A stretch of DNA of 64,000 bases from Streptomyces venezuelae ATCC 10712 (GCF_008639165.1 NZ_CP029197.1:5770001-5834000), one strand, 5' to 3'; shown: positions 16,257 to 27,267, numbered from the stretch's first letter. Translations and numbers: made by a program. Notes: a model not told the origin generated them from the letters alone.

Positions 16257-17957
16257 ATGGCCAACGCACCGGTCCAGCGCATGTCCCAGTTGATGGCGAA
16301 GACGCTGCGCGACGACCCGGCCGACGCCGAGGTCCTCAGCCACAAGCTCCTCGTCCGCGCCGGTTACGTGCGCCGCACCGCCGCCGGCATCTGGAGCTGG
16401 CTGCCCCTCGGCAAGAAGGTCCTCTCCAACATCGAGCGCATCGTCCGCGAGGAGATGGACGCGATCGGCGCGCAGGAGGTCACCCTCCCCGCCCTGCTGC
16501 CCCGCGAGCCGTACGAGGCGACGGGCCGCTGGGACGAGTACGGCGCCGAGCTGTTCCGGCTCCAGGACCGCAAGGGCGGCGACTACCTCCTGGGCCCGAC
16601 GCACGAGGAGATCTTCACCCTCCTCGTCAAGGACCAGTGCTCGTCGTACAAGGACCTGCCGGTCATCCTCTACCAGATCCAGAACAAGTTCCGTGACGAG
16701 GCCCGCCCCCGCGCCGGCATCCTGCGCGGCCGCGAGTTCCTCATGAAGGACTCGTACTCCTTCGACACGGAGGACGAGGGCCTCGCCCAGTCCTACGCCC
16801 TGCACCGCCAGGCCTACCAGCGGGTCTTCGAGCGCCTCGGCCTCGACTACCGCATCGTCGCCGCCACCGCGGGCGCGATGGGCGGCTCGAAGTCCGAGGA
16901 GTTCCTCGCCCCGGCCGAGGCCGGCGAGGACACCTTCGCCGACTGCCCGAACTGCGACTTCGCGGCGAACACCGAGGCGATCTCCTACGAGCTCCAGCCG
17001 GTCGACGGCTCCGCCGTCCCCGCCGCCGAGGAGATCCCGACCCCCGACACCCCGACCATCGAGACCCTCGCCGCCTCCCTCGGCGTCCCGGCCTCCGCCA
17101 CGCTGAAGAACCTGCTGGTGAAGGTCGACGGCGAGATCGTCGCCGTGGGCGTCCCCGGCGACCGCGAGGTCGACATGGGCAAGGTCGAGGAGCACTTCGC
17201 GCCGGCGACCGTCGAGATGGTCACCGAGTCCGACTTCGCCGCGCGGGCGGATCTGGTACGCGGCTACGTCGGCCCGCAGGGCCTGGAGAAGGTCACGTAC
17301 ATCGCCGACCCGCGCGTGGCGCCCGGCACGGCGTGGATCACGGGTGCCAACAAGGACGGCATGCACGCGAAGAACGTCGTCGCGGGCCGTGACTTCGAGG
17401 TCGAGGAGTACGTCGACGTCGTCGTCGTCCAGGAGGGCGACCCGTGCCCCAAGTGCGGCACCGGCCTCAAGCTGGACCGCGCCATCGAGATCGGCCACAT
17501 CTTCCAGCTCGGCCGCAAGTACGCCGACGCGCTGAAGCTCGACGTCCTCGGCCAGAACGGCAAGCCGGTCCGCGTGACCATGGGCTCGTACGGCATCGGC
17601 GTCTCGCGCGCCGTCGCCGCGCTCGCCGAGCAGACCGCCGACGAGAAGGGGCTGTGCTGGCCGGCCGAGGTCGCCCCGGCCGACGTCCACGTCGTCGCCG
17701 CCGGCAAGGCCCTGCAGACCGAGCTGGCCCTCGAGGTCTCCGACAAGCTGTCCGCGGCGGGCCTCCGGGTCCTGGTCGACGACCGCGCGGGCGTCTCGCC
17801 GGGCGTCAAGTTCACCGACGCGGAGCTGATGGGCGTCCCGAAGATCCTGGTGGCGGGCCGCCGCTCGGGCGAGGGCATCGTGGAACTCAAGGACCGCCGC
17901 ACCGGCGACCGCGAGGAACTGACGGTCGAAGAGGCCCTCACCCGCCTGACGGCGTGA
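16257..17957 (+). CDS. proS: prolyl-tRNA synthetase (bacterial type)
   Basis: A 566-residue class II aminoacyl-tRNA synthetase charging tRNA-Pro. Motif 2 is seen in FRDEARPRAGILRGREF and motif 3 in GSYGIGVSRAVAALAEQ. Between them, residues ~225-400 form the INS editing domain of bacterial-type enzymes, which hydrolyses Ala-tRNA-Pro; PTIETLAASLGVPASATLKN is its beginning. The C-terminal anticodon-binding domain follows. Length is normal. The ATG at 16257 has GGAG at a suitable distance. A strong terminator follows, so proS appears monocistronic. Confidence 0.96.
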   Translation: MANAPVQRMSQLMAKTLRDDPADAEVLSHKLLVRAGYVRRTAAGIWSWLPLGKKVLSNIERIVREEMDAIGAQEVTLPALLPREPYEATGRWDEYGAELFRLQDRKGGDYLLGPTHEEIFTLLVKDQCSSYKDLPVILYQIQNKFRDEARPRAGILRGREFLMKDSYSFDTEDEGLAQSYALHRQAYQRVFERLGLDYRIVAATAGAMGGSKSEEFLAPAEAGEDTFADCPNCDFAANTEAISYELQPVDGSAVPAAEEIPTPDTPTIETLAASLGVPASATLKNLLVKVDGEIVAVGVPGDREVDMGKVEEHFAPATVEMVTESDFAARADLVRGYVGPQGLEKVTYIADPRVAPGTAWITGANKDGMHAKNVVAGRDFEVEEYVDVVVVQEGDPCPKCGTGLKLDRAIEIGHIFQLGRKYADALKLDVLGQNGKPVRVTMGSYGIGVSRAVAALAEQTADEKGLCWPAEVAPADVHVVAAGKALQTELALEVSDKLSAAGLRVLVDDRAGVSPGVKFTDAELMGVPKILVAGRRSGEGIVELKDRRTGDREELTVEEALTRLTA

Positions 17958-17964
17958 CACGCAT

Positions 17965-17995
17965 GGGGCGCGGGGCCGTTGCGGCCCCGCGCCCC
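17965..17995 (+). terminator. terminator after proS
   Basis: A perfect 14-bp GC stem (17965-17978 with 17982-17995, loop TTG) begins 7 bp after the proS stop. It may act in both directions, since a minus-strand gene ends at 18112. Confidence 0.75.
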
Positions 17996-18107
17996 GTCGC
18001 GGCCGCACGGCCCGTCGTGGCCGCCACGGTCCCGCGCCCCGCGCCCCGTCGCGGACTTCGCGTCCGCACGGCCCGTCGTGGTCTCCGCGTCCCCGCGCCC
18101 CGTCGCG
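17985..18107. repeat. short interspersed direct repeats between proS and the SPFH gene
   Basis: Two motifs alternate: a 17-18 bp unit at 17985-18002, 18037-18054 and 18091-18107 (core GCGCCCCGTCGCG), and an identical 18-bp unit at 18003-18020 and 18064-18081 (CCGCACGGCCCGTCGTGG). The block fills the 154-bp gap and has no coding signal. Its first unit shares the right arm of the proS terminator. Confidence 0.6.
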
Positions 18108-18111
18108 CTCC

Positions 18112-19053
18112 TCAGCCGGAGCCCTCCTCCCGAGGGGCCGGTTCGACCGAGGCGCCCGTCAGGTCCTCCACCGGCTCCACCCCCGCCGCCGCGTCCGCCG
18201 CGCCCTTCAGGTACGCCGAGCTGATCGGAGGCGGCGTCGCCTCCTGGCCCTGGCCCTGACCCTGGGCCGCCGCCGCGTCCCGTCCCTCCGGCCCCGGCGT
18301 CGCGCGTTCCAGGAACCTCAGCAGTTCCACCGGGAACGGCAGGACCAGCGTCGAGTTCTTCTCGGCCGCCACCGCCACCACCGTCTGCAGCAGCCGCAGC
18401 TGCAGCGCGGCCGGCTGGCCGGACATCGCCTGGGCGGCCTCCGCCAGCTTCTTCGAGGCCTGGAGTTCCGCGTCCGCGTTGATCACCCGCGCCCGGCGCT
18501 CCCGGTCGGCCTCCGCCTGCCGGGCCATGGACCGCTTCATCGTCTCGGGCAGGGAGACGTCCTTGATCTCCACCCGGTCGATCTGCACGCCCCAGCCGAT
18601 CGCGGGCGAGTCCAGCATCAGCTCCAGGCCCTGGTTGAGCTTCTCCCGGTTCGACAGCAGGTCGTCGAGGTCGCTCTTGCCGATGATCGACCGCAGCGAG
18701 GTCTGCGCCATCTGCGAGACGGCGAACTTGTAGTCCTCGACCCTCACCAGCGCCTCCGCCGCGTCGACGACCTTGAAGTAGACGACCGCGTCGACCCGCA
18801 CGGTGACGTTGTCCCGGGTGATGCCCTCCTGCGCGGGCACGGGCATCGTGACGATCTGCATGTTCACCTTGTGGAGGCGGTCCACACCGGGAACGATCAT
18901 CGTGAAACCGGGCGTGCGCACCTCGTCGCGCAGCCGCCCGAAGCGGAAGACGACGCCGCGCTCGTACTGCTTCACGACCCGCGCCGCCACGCCCGCGTAC
19001 ACCGCGACCGCCGCACCCGCGCCGGCCGCCGCCATCAGCAGCTCTTCGATCAT
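18112..19053 (-). CDS. SPFH/band 7 (stomatin, slipin) family protein
   Basis: A 313-residue membrane-associated protein of the prohibitin/stomatin family, which forms membrane-bound oligomers or scaffolds. A single N-terminal membrane segment (residues ~2-24, LLMAAAGAGAAVAVYAGVAA) is followed by the band 7 signature VVKQYERGVVFRFGR. The conserved DVSLPETMKRSMARQAEADR then leads into a helical region. The C-terminal tail is Pro/Ala-rich with a Gln-Gly repeat. The ATG at 19053 was chosen because longer forms add residues with no similarity before the membrane segment. No NfeD-type partner, often found beside slipins, is present. It is the last gene of a minus-strand group. Confidence 0.88.
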   Translation of the reverse strand: MIEELLMAAAGAGAAVAVYAGVAARVVKQYERGVVFRFGRLRDEVRTPGFTMIVPGVDRLHKVNMQIVTMPVPAQEGITRDNVTVRVDAVVYFKVVDAAEALVRVEDYKFAVSQMAQTSLRSIIGKSDLDDLLSNREKLNQGLELMLDSPAIGWGVQIDRVEIKDVSLPETMKRSMARQAEADRERRARVINADAELQASKKLAEAAQAMSGQPAALQLRLLQTVVAVAAEKNSTLVLPFPVELLRFLERATPGPEGRDAAAAQGQGQGQEATPPPISSAYLKGAADAAAGVEPVEDLTGASVEPAPREEGSG

Positions 19054-19099
19054 CACGGCCCCCAGGAATCGAGCCGAACGGTACAGAAAGGGTATTCCC

Positions 19100-19999
19100 C
19101 TACAGCCAGCTCGCGAACTCCAGGAGCAGCTCGGCATCCTGCCGCCGCCCCGCGGTCAGTGCCCGGGTGCCCGATTCGACGGCGCGGAAGAGGGTCCAGC
19201 CGCGCAGCCGCTCCCGGTCCAGGTCGAGGGAGTCGGCCAGTTTGTTGACCCGCCGCCGGGCGGCCGAGGCGCCGGAGGAGGCGGCGACCAGGTCCTCGAC
19301 CCGGTCGCGTACGAGCCGGGCCAGGTCGTAGGCCCGCTCGCCGACCAGCGGCTCGGGGCCGACGGCCAGCCAGGGCGCCCGGTCCCCGCCGAGCACCTTG
19401 CCCTGCCGGAAGTTGCCGTGCAGCAGCAGGGCCTCCGAGGGCCCGGCCACCAGTTCCTCGCGCGCCGCGAGCGCCGCCGTGGTCAGCTCGGCGGTCGCCG
19501 CCGCGGACAGGTGCGGGGTCATCGCCGAGGCCTGCCGGCCGGTCCGCTCCGCCACCGTCTCGAAGCCGTGCCCCTCGGCCGGCTCGACCCACAGCCTGCG
19601 GACGGTCCCGGCGGCCTCCAGGAGCGCCTTGGCCTCCGGCAGGGAGCGCAGCGAGACCTCGGGGTGGAGCCTTTCGAGGAGGAGCGCGCCGTCCGCGGCC
19701 TCGTCGAGGAGCTGGACCGCGCCCCAGCCGTTCCAGTGGGCGAGCGCGTCCCGCTCCAGGTCCGGCCGGGTGAACGGCGGCGCGATCTTGAGCGCGGCGG
19801 GGGAGCCGTCGGACCGCCGGACGAGCACGACGAGGCTGCTCCGGCCGCCCGGTGCCATCACCCGTTCGGCGTCCAGGGAGGCGTGGTCGATCGCCTGCTC
19901 GGCGAGCCCGGGCAGTGTCCCGAGCCATTCGGCCGCCACGGCGTCCCCGTACGTCTCACCGAGCGTCCTGATCAGTCGCTGCGGCGGTTCGAAACCCAT
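19100..19999 (-). CDS. APH(6)/hydroxyurea-type kinase-fold protein, probably inactive
   Basis: A 299-residue protein resembling the aminoglycoside 6-phosphotransferase/hydroxyurea resistance family (StrB-like). The ATP-anchoring Lys71 (ALKIA) is present, and ERLHPEVSL and LVGERAYDLARLVRDR match family regions. However the catalytic loop, normally HGDxxxxN, reads HGNFRQGK (His194, Asn196, Lys201). The metal-binding Asp of the IDP motif is Gly214 (LAVGPEPLVG). All three catalytic positions are therefore changed and phosphotransfer is unlikely. It may bind a ligand or partner instead. A resistance role should not be assumed. The gene lies 46 bp upstream of the SPFH gene on the same strand and could be cotranscribed with it. 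Confidence 0.8.
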   Translation of the reverse strand: MGFEPPQRLIRTLGETYGDAVAAEWLGTLPGLAEQAIDHASLDAERVMAPGGRSSLVVLVRRSDGSPAALKIAPPFTRPDLERDALAHWNGWGAVQLLDEAADGALLLERLHPEVSLRSLPEAKALLEAAGTVRRLWVEPAEGHGFETVAERTGRQASAMTPHLSAAATAELTTAALAAREELVAGPSEALLLHGNFRQGKVLGGDRAPWLAVGPEPLVGERAYDLARLVRDRVEDLVAASSGASAARRRVNKLADSLDLDRERLRGWTLFRAVESGTRALTAGRRQDAELLLEFASWL

Positions 20000-20045
20000 G
20001 CGTACGTTGTTCCTTCGGTCGGGGCCGGACTCGGTCTGGGCGGGA

Positions 20046-20462
20046 CTACACCCGCTCGGCGAGCCCAGGAAAGGTTACGTCGCTGCCGCGCCAGCGGACG
20101 GCCCGTACCGCCGCCTCGCGCAGCGCGGCGGCCGCCTCGCGCCGCTGCGGGCCTTCGGCGGCCCGGACGAGATCGGAGTAGACGCCGGCCACCCGGTCCT
20201 CCAGGACGGCGGCGAGCCGCGCCGCCGCGGCCGGGTCCGCGACCCGGAACGGCAGCGCGTACGCCGCCTCCGCCACCACGGGCGTGCCGCCGAGGTCGCG
20301 TACGGTCCGGCGCAGCGCGTCCCGGCGGGCCCGGTGCGCCTCGTAGGCGGCGGTGGCCTCGGCCCGGCGCCCGGCGCCGACGCGGCCGCCGACGACCCCG
20401 TACCCGTACACCGCCGCGTGCTCGGCGGCCAGCGCGGCCTGGGTCGCGTCGAGGGCGCTCAT
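20046..20462 (-). CDS. DUF4439 ferritin-like protein
   Basis: A 138-residue, Ala-rich, all-helical protein matching the DUF4439 ferritin-like group. Recognisable features are the opening ALDATQAALAAEHAAVYGYG, in which Glu and His would sit in a ferritin-like helix, and AYEAHRARRDAL. A complete set of di-iron ligands is not obvious, so metal binding is uncertain. Its ATG overlaps the stop of the upstream lipoprotein gene by ATGA, so the two are translationally coupled and probably act together. This pair is commonly found just before rimP in Streptomyces, on the opposite strand. Confidence 0.8.
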   Translation of the reverse strand: MSALDATQAALAAEHAAVYGYGVVGGRVGAGRRAEATAAYEAHRARRDALRRTVRDLGGTPVVAEAAYALPFRVADPAAAARLAAVLEDRVAGVYSDLVRAAEGPQRREAAAALREAAVRAVRWRGSDVTFPGLAERV

Positions 20463-21043
20463 GCCGGTGCTCCTTCGGTCAGCAGGTAGGCGTGCGCGGC
20501 TCCGGCGGCGGCGACGGAGGCGAGCAGCCGGGCGTACTCGGGCGGGGCGGTGAGCAGGGTGGTGGTGTGGGCGTCGGCGGCCGCGCGTTCGGCGGCGGCG
20601 AGTTCCCCGAGTGCCGCCCGCGGGTCGGCCGGGACGGGGGCGGCGGTCGGGGCGGGCCCGGCCTTCCCGGCGGTCGCGGTGGGAGCGGCGGTCGAGGCCG
20701 GGGCGGCCGTCGCGTTCGGACCGGCCGTCGCGGGCCGTACGGTCGTGCCGCCCTCGCCGAGGGCCTTGGCGTGCGCGGCCACCGAGGACCGCAGGGCGCC
20801 CAGCCGGGGGGCCAGCGCGGGGTGGGCGGCGAGGGTCGCGTCGTAACGTTCCAGCAGGGCCCGTGACGTGGTCACCGAGCGCAGGCGCAGGGCCGCCTCG
20901 GCGCGTGCCACCCGTTCGGCCTCGCGTTCGGCGGCGCTGGGCGCGCGGGGGCCGGGGGCCTCGGAGGTGCAGCCCGACAGGGCCGCCGCGGCGGCGGCCG
21001 AGACCCCCGCCGTCAGGAGTGCGCGCCTGCCCGTCGTCGTCAC
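20459..21043 (-). CDS. secreted lipoprotein, Ala/Thr-rich, unknown function
   Basis: A 194-residue protein starting at GTG 21043, chosen because a good ribosome site (AGGGAGAG) lies just upstream and because this start gives a lipoprotein signal peptide. That signal has twin arginines (TGRRALL), a hydrophobic Ala-rich core and the lipobox ALSGC with Cys25. The mature part is helical with an Ala/Pro/Thr linker in the middle (residues ~105-145) and a C-terminal helix pair (LGELAAAERAAADAHTTTLL) that may be ferritin-like, as in its coupled neighbour. It is predicted to be anchored on the outer face of the membrane. The gene is divergent from rimP. Confidence 0.78.
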   Translation of the reverse strand: MTTTGRRALLTAGVSAAAAAALSGCTSEAPGPRAPSAAEREAERVARAEAALRLRSVTTSRALLERYDATLAAHPALAPRLGALRSSVAAHAKALGEGGTTVRPATAGPNATAAPASTAAPTATAGKAGPAPTAAPVPADPRAALGELAAAERAAADAHTTTLLTAPPEYARLLASVAAAGAAHAYLLTEGAPA

Positions 21044-21150
21044 GCTCTCTCCCTCTGCCGTGGTACGTCGTCGAAGATCGTCGGGATCACCGCAGGCGAG
21101 CGTACCCGCGGGCCCTGGGGCGGTGGACGGCAACACCCTCCGGGACCGGA

Positions 21151-21186
21151 TACCCTTTGGTCTGACACGCGACGAACACGCGACGA
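21151..21186 (+). promoter_or_regulatory. rimP leader: candidate -10 box and 11-bp tandem repeat
   Basis: TACCCT (21151-21156) is a plausible -10 box for the rimP-nusA operon. Just downstream, the 11-bp unit ACACGCGACGA occurs twice in tandem (21165-21175, 21176-21186) inside the predicted untranslated leader. Confidence 0.35.
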
Positions 21187-21221
21187 ACGACAACAGCACA
21201 CGCGGCCGAGGAGTCACCCGG

Positions 21222-21728
21222 ATGAGCACCACCCAGAGCGACAGGCTGCGCGGACTCGTGGAGCCGCTCGTCGCCGCGAAGAACCTTGATCTGGAAGAGA
21301 TCGAGGTGTCCCGGGCCGGCCGCCGTGGGCTGCTGCGCATCGTCGTCGACTCGGACGAGGGCGTGGAGCTGGACGCCTGTGCCGAGCTGAGCCGCGCGAT
21401 CTCCGAGAAGCTCGACGAGACCGACGCGATGGGCGAGGGCGAGTACGTCCTCGAAGTCAGCTCGCCCGGCGCCGACCGCCCCCTGACCCAGCACCGCCAC
21501 TACGTGCGGGCCACCGGCCGTCTGGTCAAACTGCAGCTGTCCTCCGACGGCGCCGCCGAGGAGCTGGTCGCGCGGATCGTCGCCGTGGACGAGGACGGCC
21601 TCGACCTCGAGGTGCCGGGCGTGAAGGGGCGCAAGCCCACCGCCCGCCGGGTCGAGTTCGCCGATGTCGCCAAGGCGCGTGTCGAGATCGAGTTCAACCG
21701 CAAGGACAAGAAGGAAGAGGAGGCGTAG
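21222..21728 (+). CDS. rimP: ribosome maturation factor RimP
   Basis: A 168-residue cytoplasmic protein needed for maturation of the 30S ribosomal subunit. Typical RimP features are LVEPLVAAKNLDLEEIEVSR, the D-rich CAELSRAISEKLDETD and the highly characteristic YVLEVSSPGADRPLTQHRHY. The C-terminal SH3-like domain contains a VKGRKPTARRVEFADVAKAR strand and ends in a charged KDKKEEEA tail. ATG 21222 is preferred over upstream in-frame starts, which overlap the divergent lipoprotein. Two bases separate its stop from the nusA GTG, so rimP-nusA are coupled. Confidence 0.95.
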   Translation: MSTTQSDRLRGLVEPLVAAKNLDLEEIEVSRAGRRGLLRIVVDSDEGVELDACAELSRAISEKLDETDAMGEGEYVLEVSSPGADRPLTQHRHYVRATGRLVKLQLSSDGAAEELVARIVAVDEDGLDLEVPGVKGRKPTARRVEFADVAKARVEIEFNRKDKKEEEA

Positions 21729-21730
21729 CC

Positions 21731-22726
21731 GTGGACATCGACGTGAAGCTGCTCAAGGGCTTGGCGCATGAGAAGGAGATCTCCTTCGACCTGCTGGTCG
21801 AGGCGATCGAGTCGGCCCTCCTCATCGCGTACCACCGCACCCCCGACGCCCGCCGCCACGCGCGCGTGGAGCTGGACCGGGTCACCGGTCACGTGACGGT
21901 GTGGGCGAAGGAAGACCCCTCCGAGCTGGAGGAGGGTCAGGAGCCCAAGGACTTCGACGACACCCCGTCGGACTTCGGCCGGATCGCGGCGAGCACCGCC
22001 CGCCAGGTGATCCAGCAGCGGCTGCGCGACGCCGAGAACGACGTGACGTTCGGCGAGTACGCGCGCCGTGAGGGCGATGTCGTCGCCGGTGTGGTGCAGC
22101 AGGGCAAGGACCCGAAGAACGTCCTCGTCAAGCTGGACGACAAGCTGGAGGCCATCCTTCCGGTGCAGGAGCAGGTGCCGGGCGAGGAGTACTCGCACGG
22201 TCTGCGGCTGCGGACGTACGTCGTCCGGGTGGCGAAGGGCGTCCGCGGTCCGTCCGTCACCCTTTCGCGTACCCACCCCAATCTGGTGAAGAAGCTGTTC
22301 GCCCTCGAGGTGCCGGAGATCGCCGACGGTTCGGTCGAGATCGCGGCGATCGCCCGTGAGGCCGGCCACCGGACCAAGATCGCCGTCCGTTCCACCCGTT
22401 CGGGCCTGAACCCCAAGGGCGCCTGCATCGGCCCGATGGGCAGCCGCGTCCGCAACGTGATGGCGGAGCTGCTCGGCGAGAAGATCGACATCGTCGACTG
22501 GTCGGACGACCCGGCCGAGATGGTGGCGAACGCGCTCTCCCCGGCCCGGGTGTCGAAGGTCGAGGTCGTCGACATGGCGGCCCGTTCGGCCCGGGTGACC
22601 GTGCCGGACTACCAGCTGTCGCTCGCGATCGGCAAGGAGGGCCAGAACGCCCGCCTCGCCGCGCGCCTCACCGGCTGGCGGATCGACATCCGTCCGGACA
22701 CGGAGCCGAGCGGTCCGCAGGACTGA
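21731..22726 (+). CDS. nusA: transcription termination/antitermination factor NusA
   Basis: A 331-residue RNA polymerase-binding factor. Domains in order: N-terminal polymerase-binding domain (residues ~1-105), S1 domain (~105-180, EGDVVAGVVQQGKDPKNVLV), then KH1 and KH2. KH1 includes GLNPKGACIGPMGSRVRNVM and KH2 includes LSLAIGKEGQNARLAARLTGW. The enterobacterial acidic C-terminal repeats are absent, which is normal for actinobacteria. The GTG start lies 2 bp after rimP. Confidence 0.96.
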   Translation: MDIDVKLLKGLAHEKEISFDLLVEAIESALLIAYHRTPDARRHARVELDRVTGHVTVWAKEDPSELEEGQEPKDFDDTPSDFGRIAASTARQVIQQRLRDAENDVTFGEYARREGDVVAGVVQQGKDPKNVLVKLDDKLEAILPVQEQVPGEEYSHGLRLRTYVVRVAKGVRGPSVTLSRTHPNLVKKLFALEVPEIADGSVEIAAIAREAGHRTKIAVRSTRSGLNPKGACIGPMGSRVRNVMAELLGEKIDIVDWSDDPAEMVANALSPARVSKVEVVDMAARSARVTVPDYQLSLAIGKEGQNARLAARLTGWRIDIRPDTEPSGPQD

Positions 22727-22800
22727 GACCGTTTTTGGCCAACAACTGTTCGATTCTTGCCCCAAACAGGTGAGGTCGGTACGGGGAGGTAGACTTAATC

Positions 22801-23082
22801 GTGTCTGGCCGGACGCATGCCCGCGCGTGCCCTGAGCGAACCTGTGTGGGGTGCCGGGTGCGAGCGGCCAAGAGCGATCTACTGCGGATCGTGGTGACCA
22901 AGGACGAGTGCGTTCCTGATCATCGCGGTACGCTGCCCGGCCGGGGTGCGTACCTGCACCCCGCCGTGGCTTGTCTCGACCTGGCGGTCCGCCGCCGAGC
23001 GTTCCCGAGGGCCTTCAAGGCCCAGGGCCCGCTCGACACCGCGGAACTCCGCCGACACGTCGAGCGGTCGGCACCGCAGTGA
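22801..23082 (+). CDS. ylxR: YlxR family RNA-binding protein
   Basis: A 93-residue small basic protein of the YlxR family, which accompanies nusA-infB in many bacteria and has been linked to RNase P binding and transcription regulation. The signature RTCVGCRVRAAKSDLLRIV and the later GRGAYLHPAVACLDLAVRRRAF are present. The GTG at 22801 is the likely start; TAGACT (22790-22795) lies only 5 bp upstream, so a separate leaderless or near-leaderless message is possible besides read-through from nusA. The 74-bp gap before it is unusually AT-rich for this genome. Confidence 0.9.
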   Translation: MSGRTHARACPERTCVGCRVRAAKSDLLRIVVTKDECVPDHRGTLPGRGAYLHPAVACLDLAVRRRAFPRAFKAQGPLDTAELRRHVERSAPQ

Positions 23083-23149
23083 AGAAGAAGTACGGCACGG
23101 AACACCGTGCGGTCAGGTACCTCGCGAGTTGGAAGTAGGTCGAGATTGC

Positions 23150-23217
23150 GATGAGCACTCGATGAGTACGCGATGAGTACGCCCATGAAGTAGCGACGGT
23201 CCGGCGGTAACCGGACC
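23150..23217 (+). promoter_or_regulatory. infB leader: three overlapping micro-ORFs plus hairpin
   Basis: An 11-bp unit beginning GATGAG is tandemly repeated three times (23150-23160, 23161-23171, 23172-23182). Read as codons, it makes micro-ORFs 23151-23165 (MSTR, stop), 23162-23176 (MSTR, stop) and 23173-23193 (MSTPMK, stop), each overlapping the next by ATGA. A perfect 7-bp hairpin (23198-23204 with 23211-23217) follows. The infB ribosome site AAAGGAG begins 5 bases later. Suggests translational control of IF2; not proven. Confidence 0.5.
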
Positions 23218-23232
23218 TCACAAAGGAGCAAA

Positions 23233-26331
<3,099 letters not shown>

Positions 26332-26376
26332 TCGCGGCCGGCCGGAGCGATCCGGCCGATCCGATCGCAGCACTGA

Positions 26377-26420
26377 GCCGGGGCCGGTCGGCGGAAAGTA
26401 TTCCGTCGATCGGCCCCGGC
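26377..26420 (+). terminator. terminator after infB
   Basis: Arms 26377-26396 and 26401-26420 make a 20-bp stem with two wobble pairs and the loop AGTA, 45 bp after the infB stop. Confidence 0.75.
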
Positions 26421-26502
26421 CGTTGCGTGTACGGTTTCGGGTGTCCCCGCCGAGTGGTCGGCGGGCACACCGAACCCGAACCGGCGGGACATCCGGACAT
26501 CC

Positions 26503-26796
26503 ATGTATGTGGGGACACTGTCCTTCGATCTGCTCCTCGGCGACGTACGTTCGCTGAAGGAGAAACGCTCCGTCGTCAAGCCGATCGTCGCCGAGCTCCA
26601 GCGGAAATTCGCGGTGAGCGTGGCGGAGGTCAGCGCCCAGAACCTCCATCGACGGGCCGAGATCGGCGTCGCGATGGTGTCGGGGGACACGGGACACCTG
26701 AGCGACGTACTGGACCGGTGCGAGCGGCTCGTCGCCGCCCGCCCCGAGGTGGAGCTGCTGTCGGTGCGCCGCAGGCTCCACACTGATGAAGACTGA
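26503..26796 (+). CDS. DUF503 family protein
   Basis: A 97-residue YlxP/DUF503 protein, a small ferredoxin-like fold of unknown role regularly found between infB and rbfA in Gram-positive bacteria. The opening YVGTLSFDLLLGDVRSLKEKR and the middle FAVSVAEVSAQNLHRRAEIG are diagnostic. It may participate in ribosome assembly by context. TACGGT (26430-26435) in the gap behind the infB terminator is a possible -10 box. A gap of 30 bp separates it from rbfA. Confidence 0.9.
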   Translation: MYVGTLSFDLLLGDVRSLKEKRSVVKPIVAELQRKFAVSVAEVSAQNLHRRAEIGVAMVSGDTGHLSDVLDRCERLVAARPEVELLSVRRRLHTDED

Positions 26797-26826
26797 TGTG
26801 AGCAAGGCAAAGAAGGAGAAGGACCA

Positions 26827-27267
26827 GTGGCCGACAACGCGCGGGCGAAGAAGCTGGCAGACCTCATCCGGGAGGTGGTCGCCGAGAAGCTGCAGCGCGG
26901 CATCAAGGACCCCCGCCTGGGCACGCACGTGACCATCACGGACACCCGTGTCACCGGCGACCTGCGGGAGGCCACGGTCTTCTACACGGTCTACGGCGAC
27001 GACGAGGAGCGGGCGAGCGCCGCGGCCGGCCTGGAGAGCGCCAAGGGCATCCTCCGCTCGGCCGTGGGCCGCGCGGCGGGGACCAAGTTCACCCCGACCC
27101 TGTCCTTCGTGGCCGACGCCCTCCCGGAGAACGCCAAGACCATCGAGGACCTCCTCGACAAGGCGCGGGCCTCGGACGCCCAGGTGCGGGAGGCGTCCTC
27201 GGGCGCGTCCTTCGCGGGCGACGCCGACCCCTACAAGAAGCCGGGCGAGGACGAAGCCGCCGAATGA
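26827..27267 (+). CDS. rbfA: 30S ribosome-binding factor A
   Basis: A 146-residue KH-like protein that binds 16S rRNA during late 30S maturation and cold adaptation. Recognised by ARAKKLADLIREVVAEKLQR, the beta-strand GTHVTITDTRVTGDLREATV with a following VYG, and LSFVADALPENAKTIEDLLD. The C-terminal tail is acidic and probably disordered. GTG 26827 has AAGGAGAAGG upstream. Its stop overlaps the truB ATG by 4 bp, coupling the two. Confidence 0.95.
   Translation: MADNARAKKLADLIREVVAEKLQRGIKDPRLGTHVTITDTRVTGDLREATVFYTVYGDDEERASAAAGLESAKGILRSAVGRAAGTKFTPTLSFVADALPENAKTIEDLLDKARASDAQVREASSGASFAGDADPYKKPGEDEAAE

Noticed and set aside
18112..19137. 28-residue upstream extension of the SPFH protein
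   Set aside because: The extra residues have no similarity and overlap the upstream kinase-fold gene; ATG 19053 directly precedes the membrane segment.
19100..19999. Annotation as an aminoglycoside resistance kinase
   Set aside because: Catalytic Asp, metal-binding Asn and Asp are all replaced, so enzymatic resistance is not supported.
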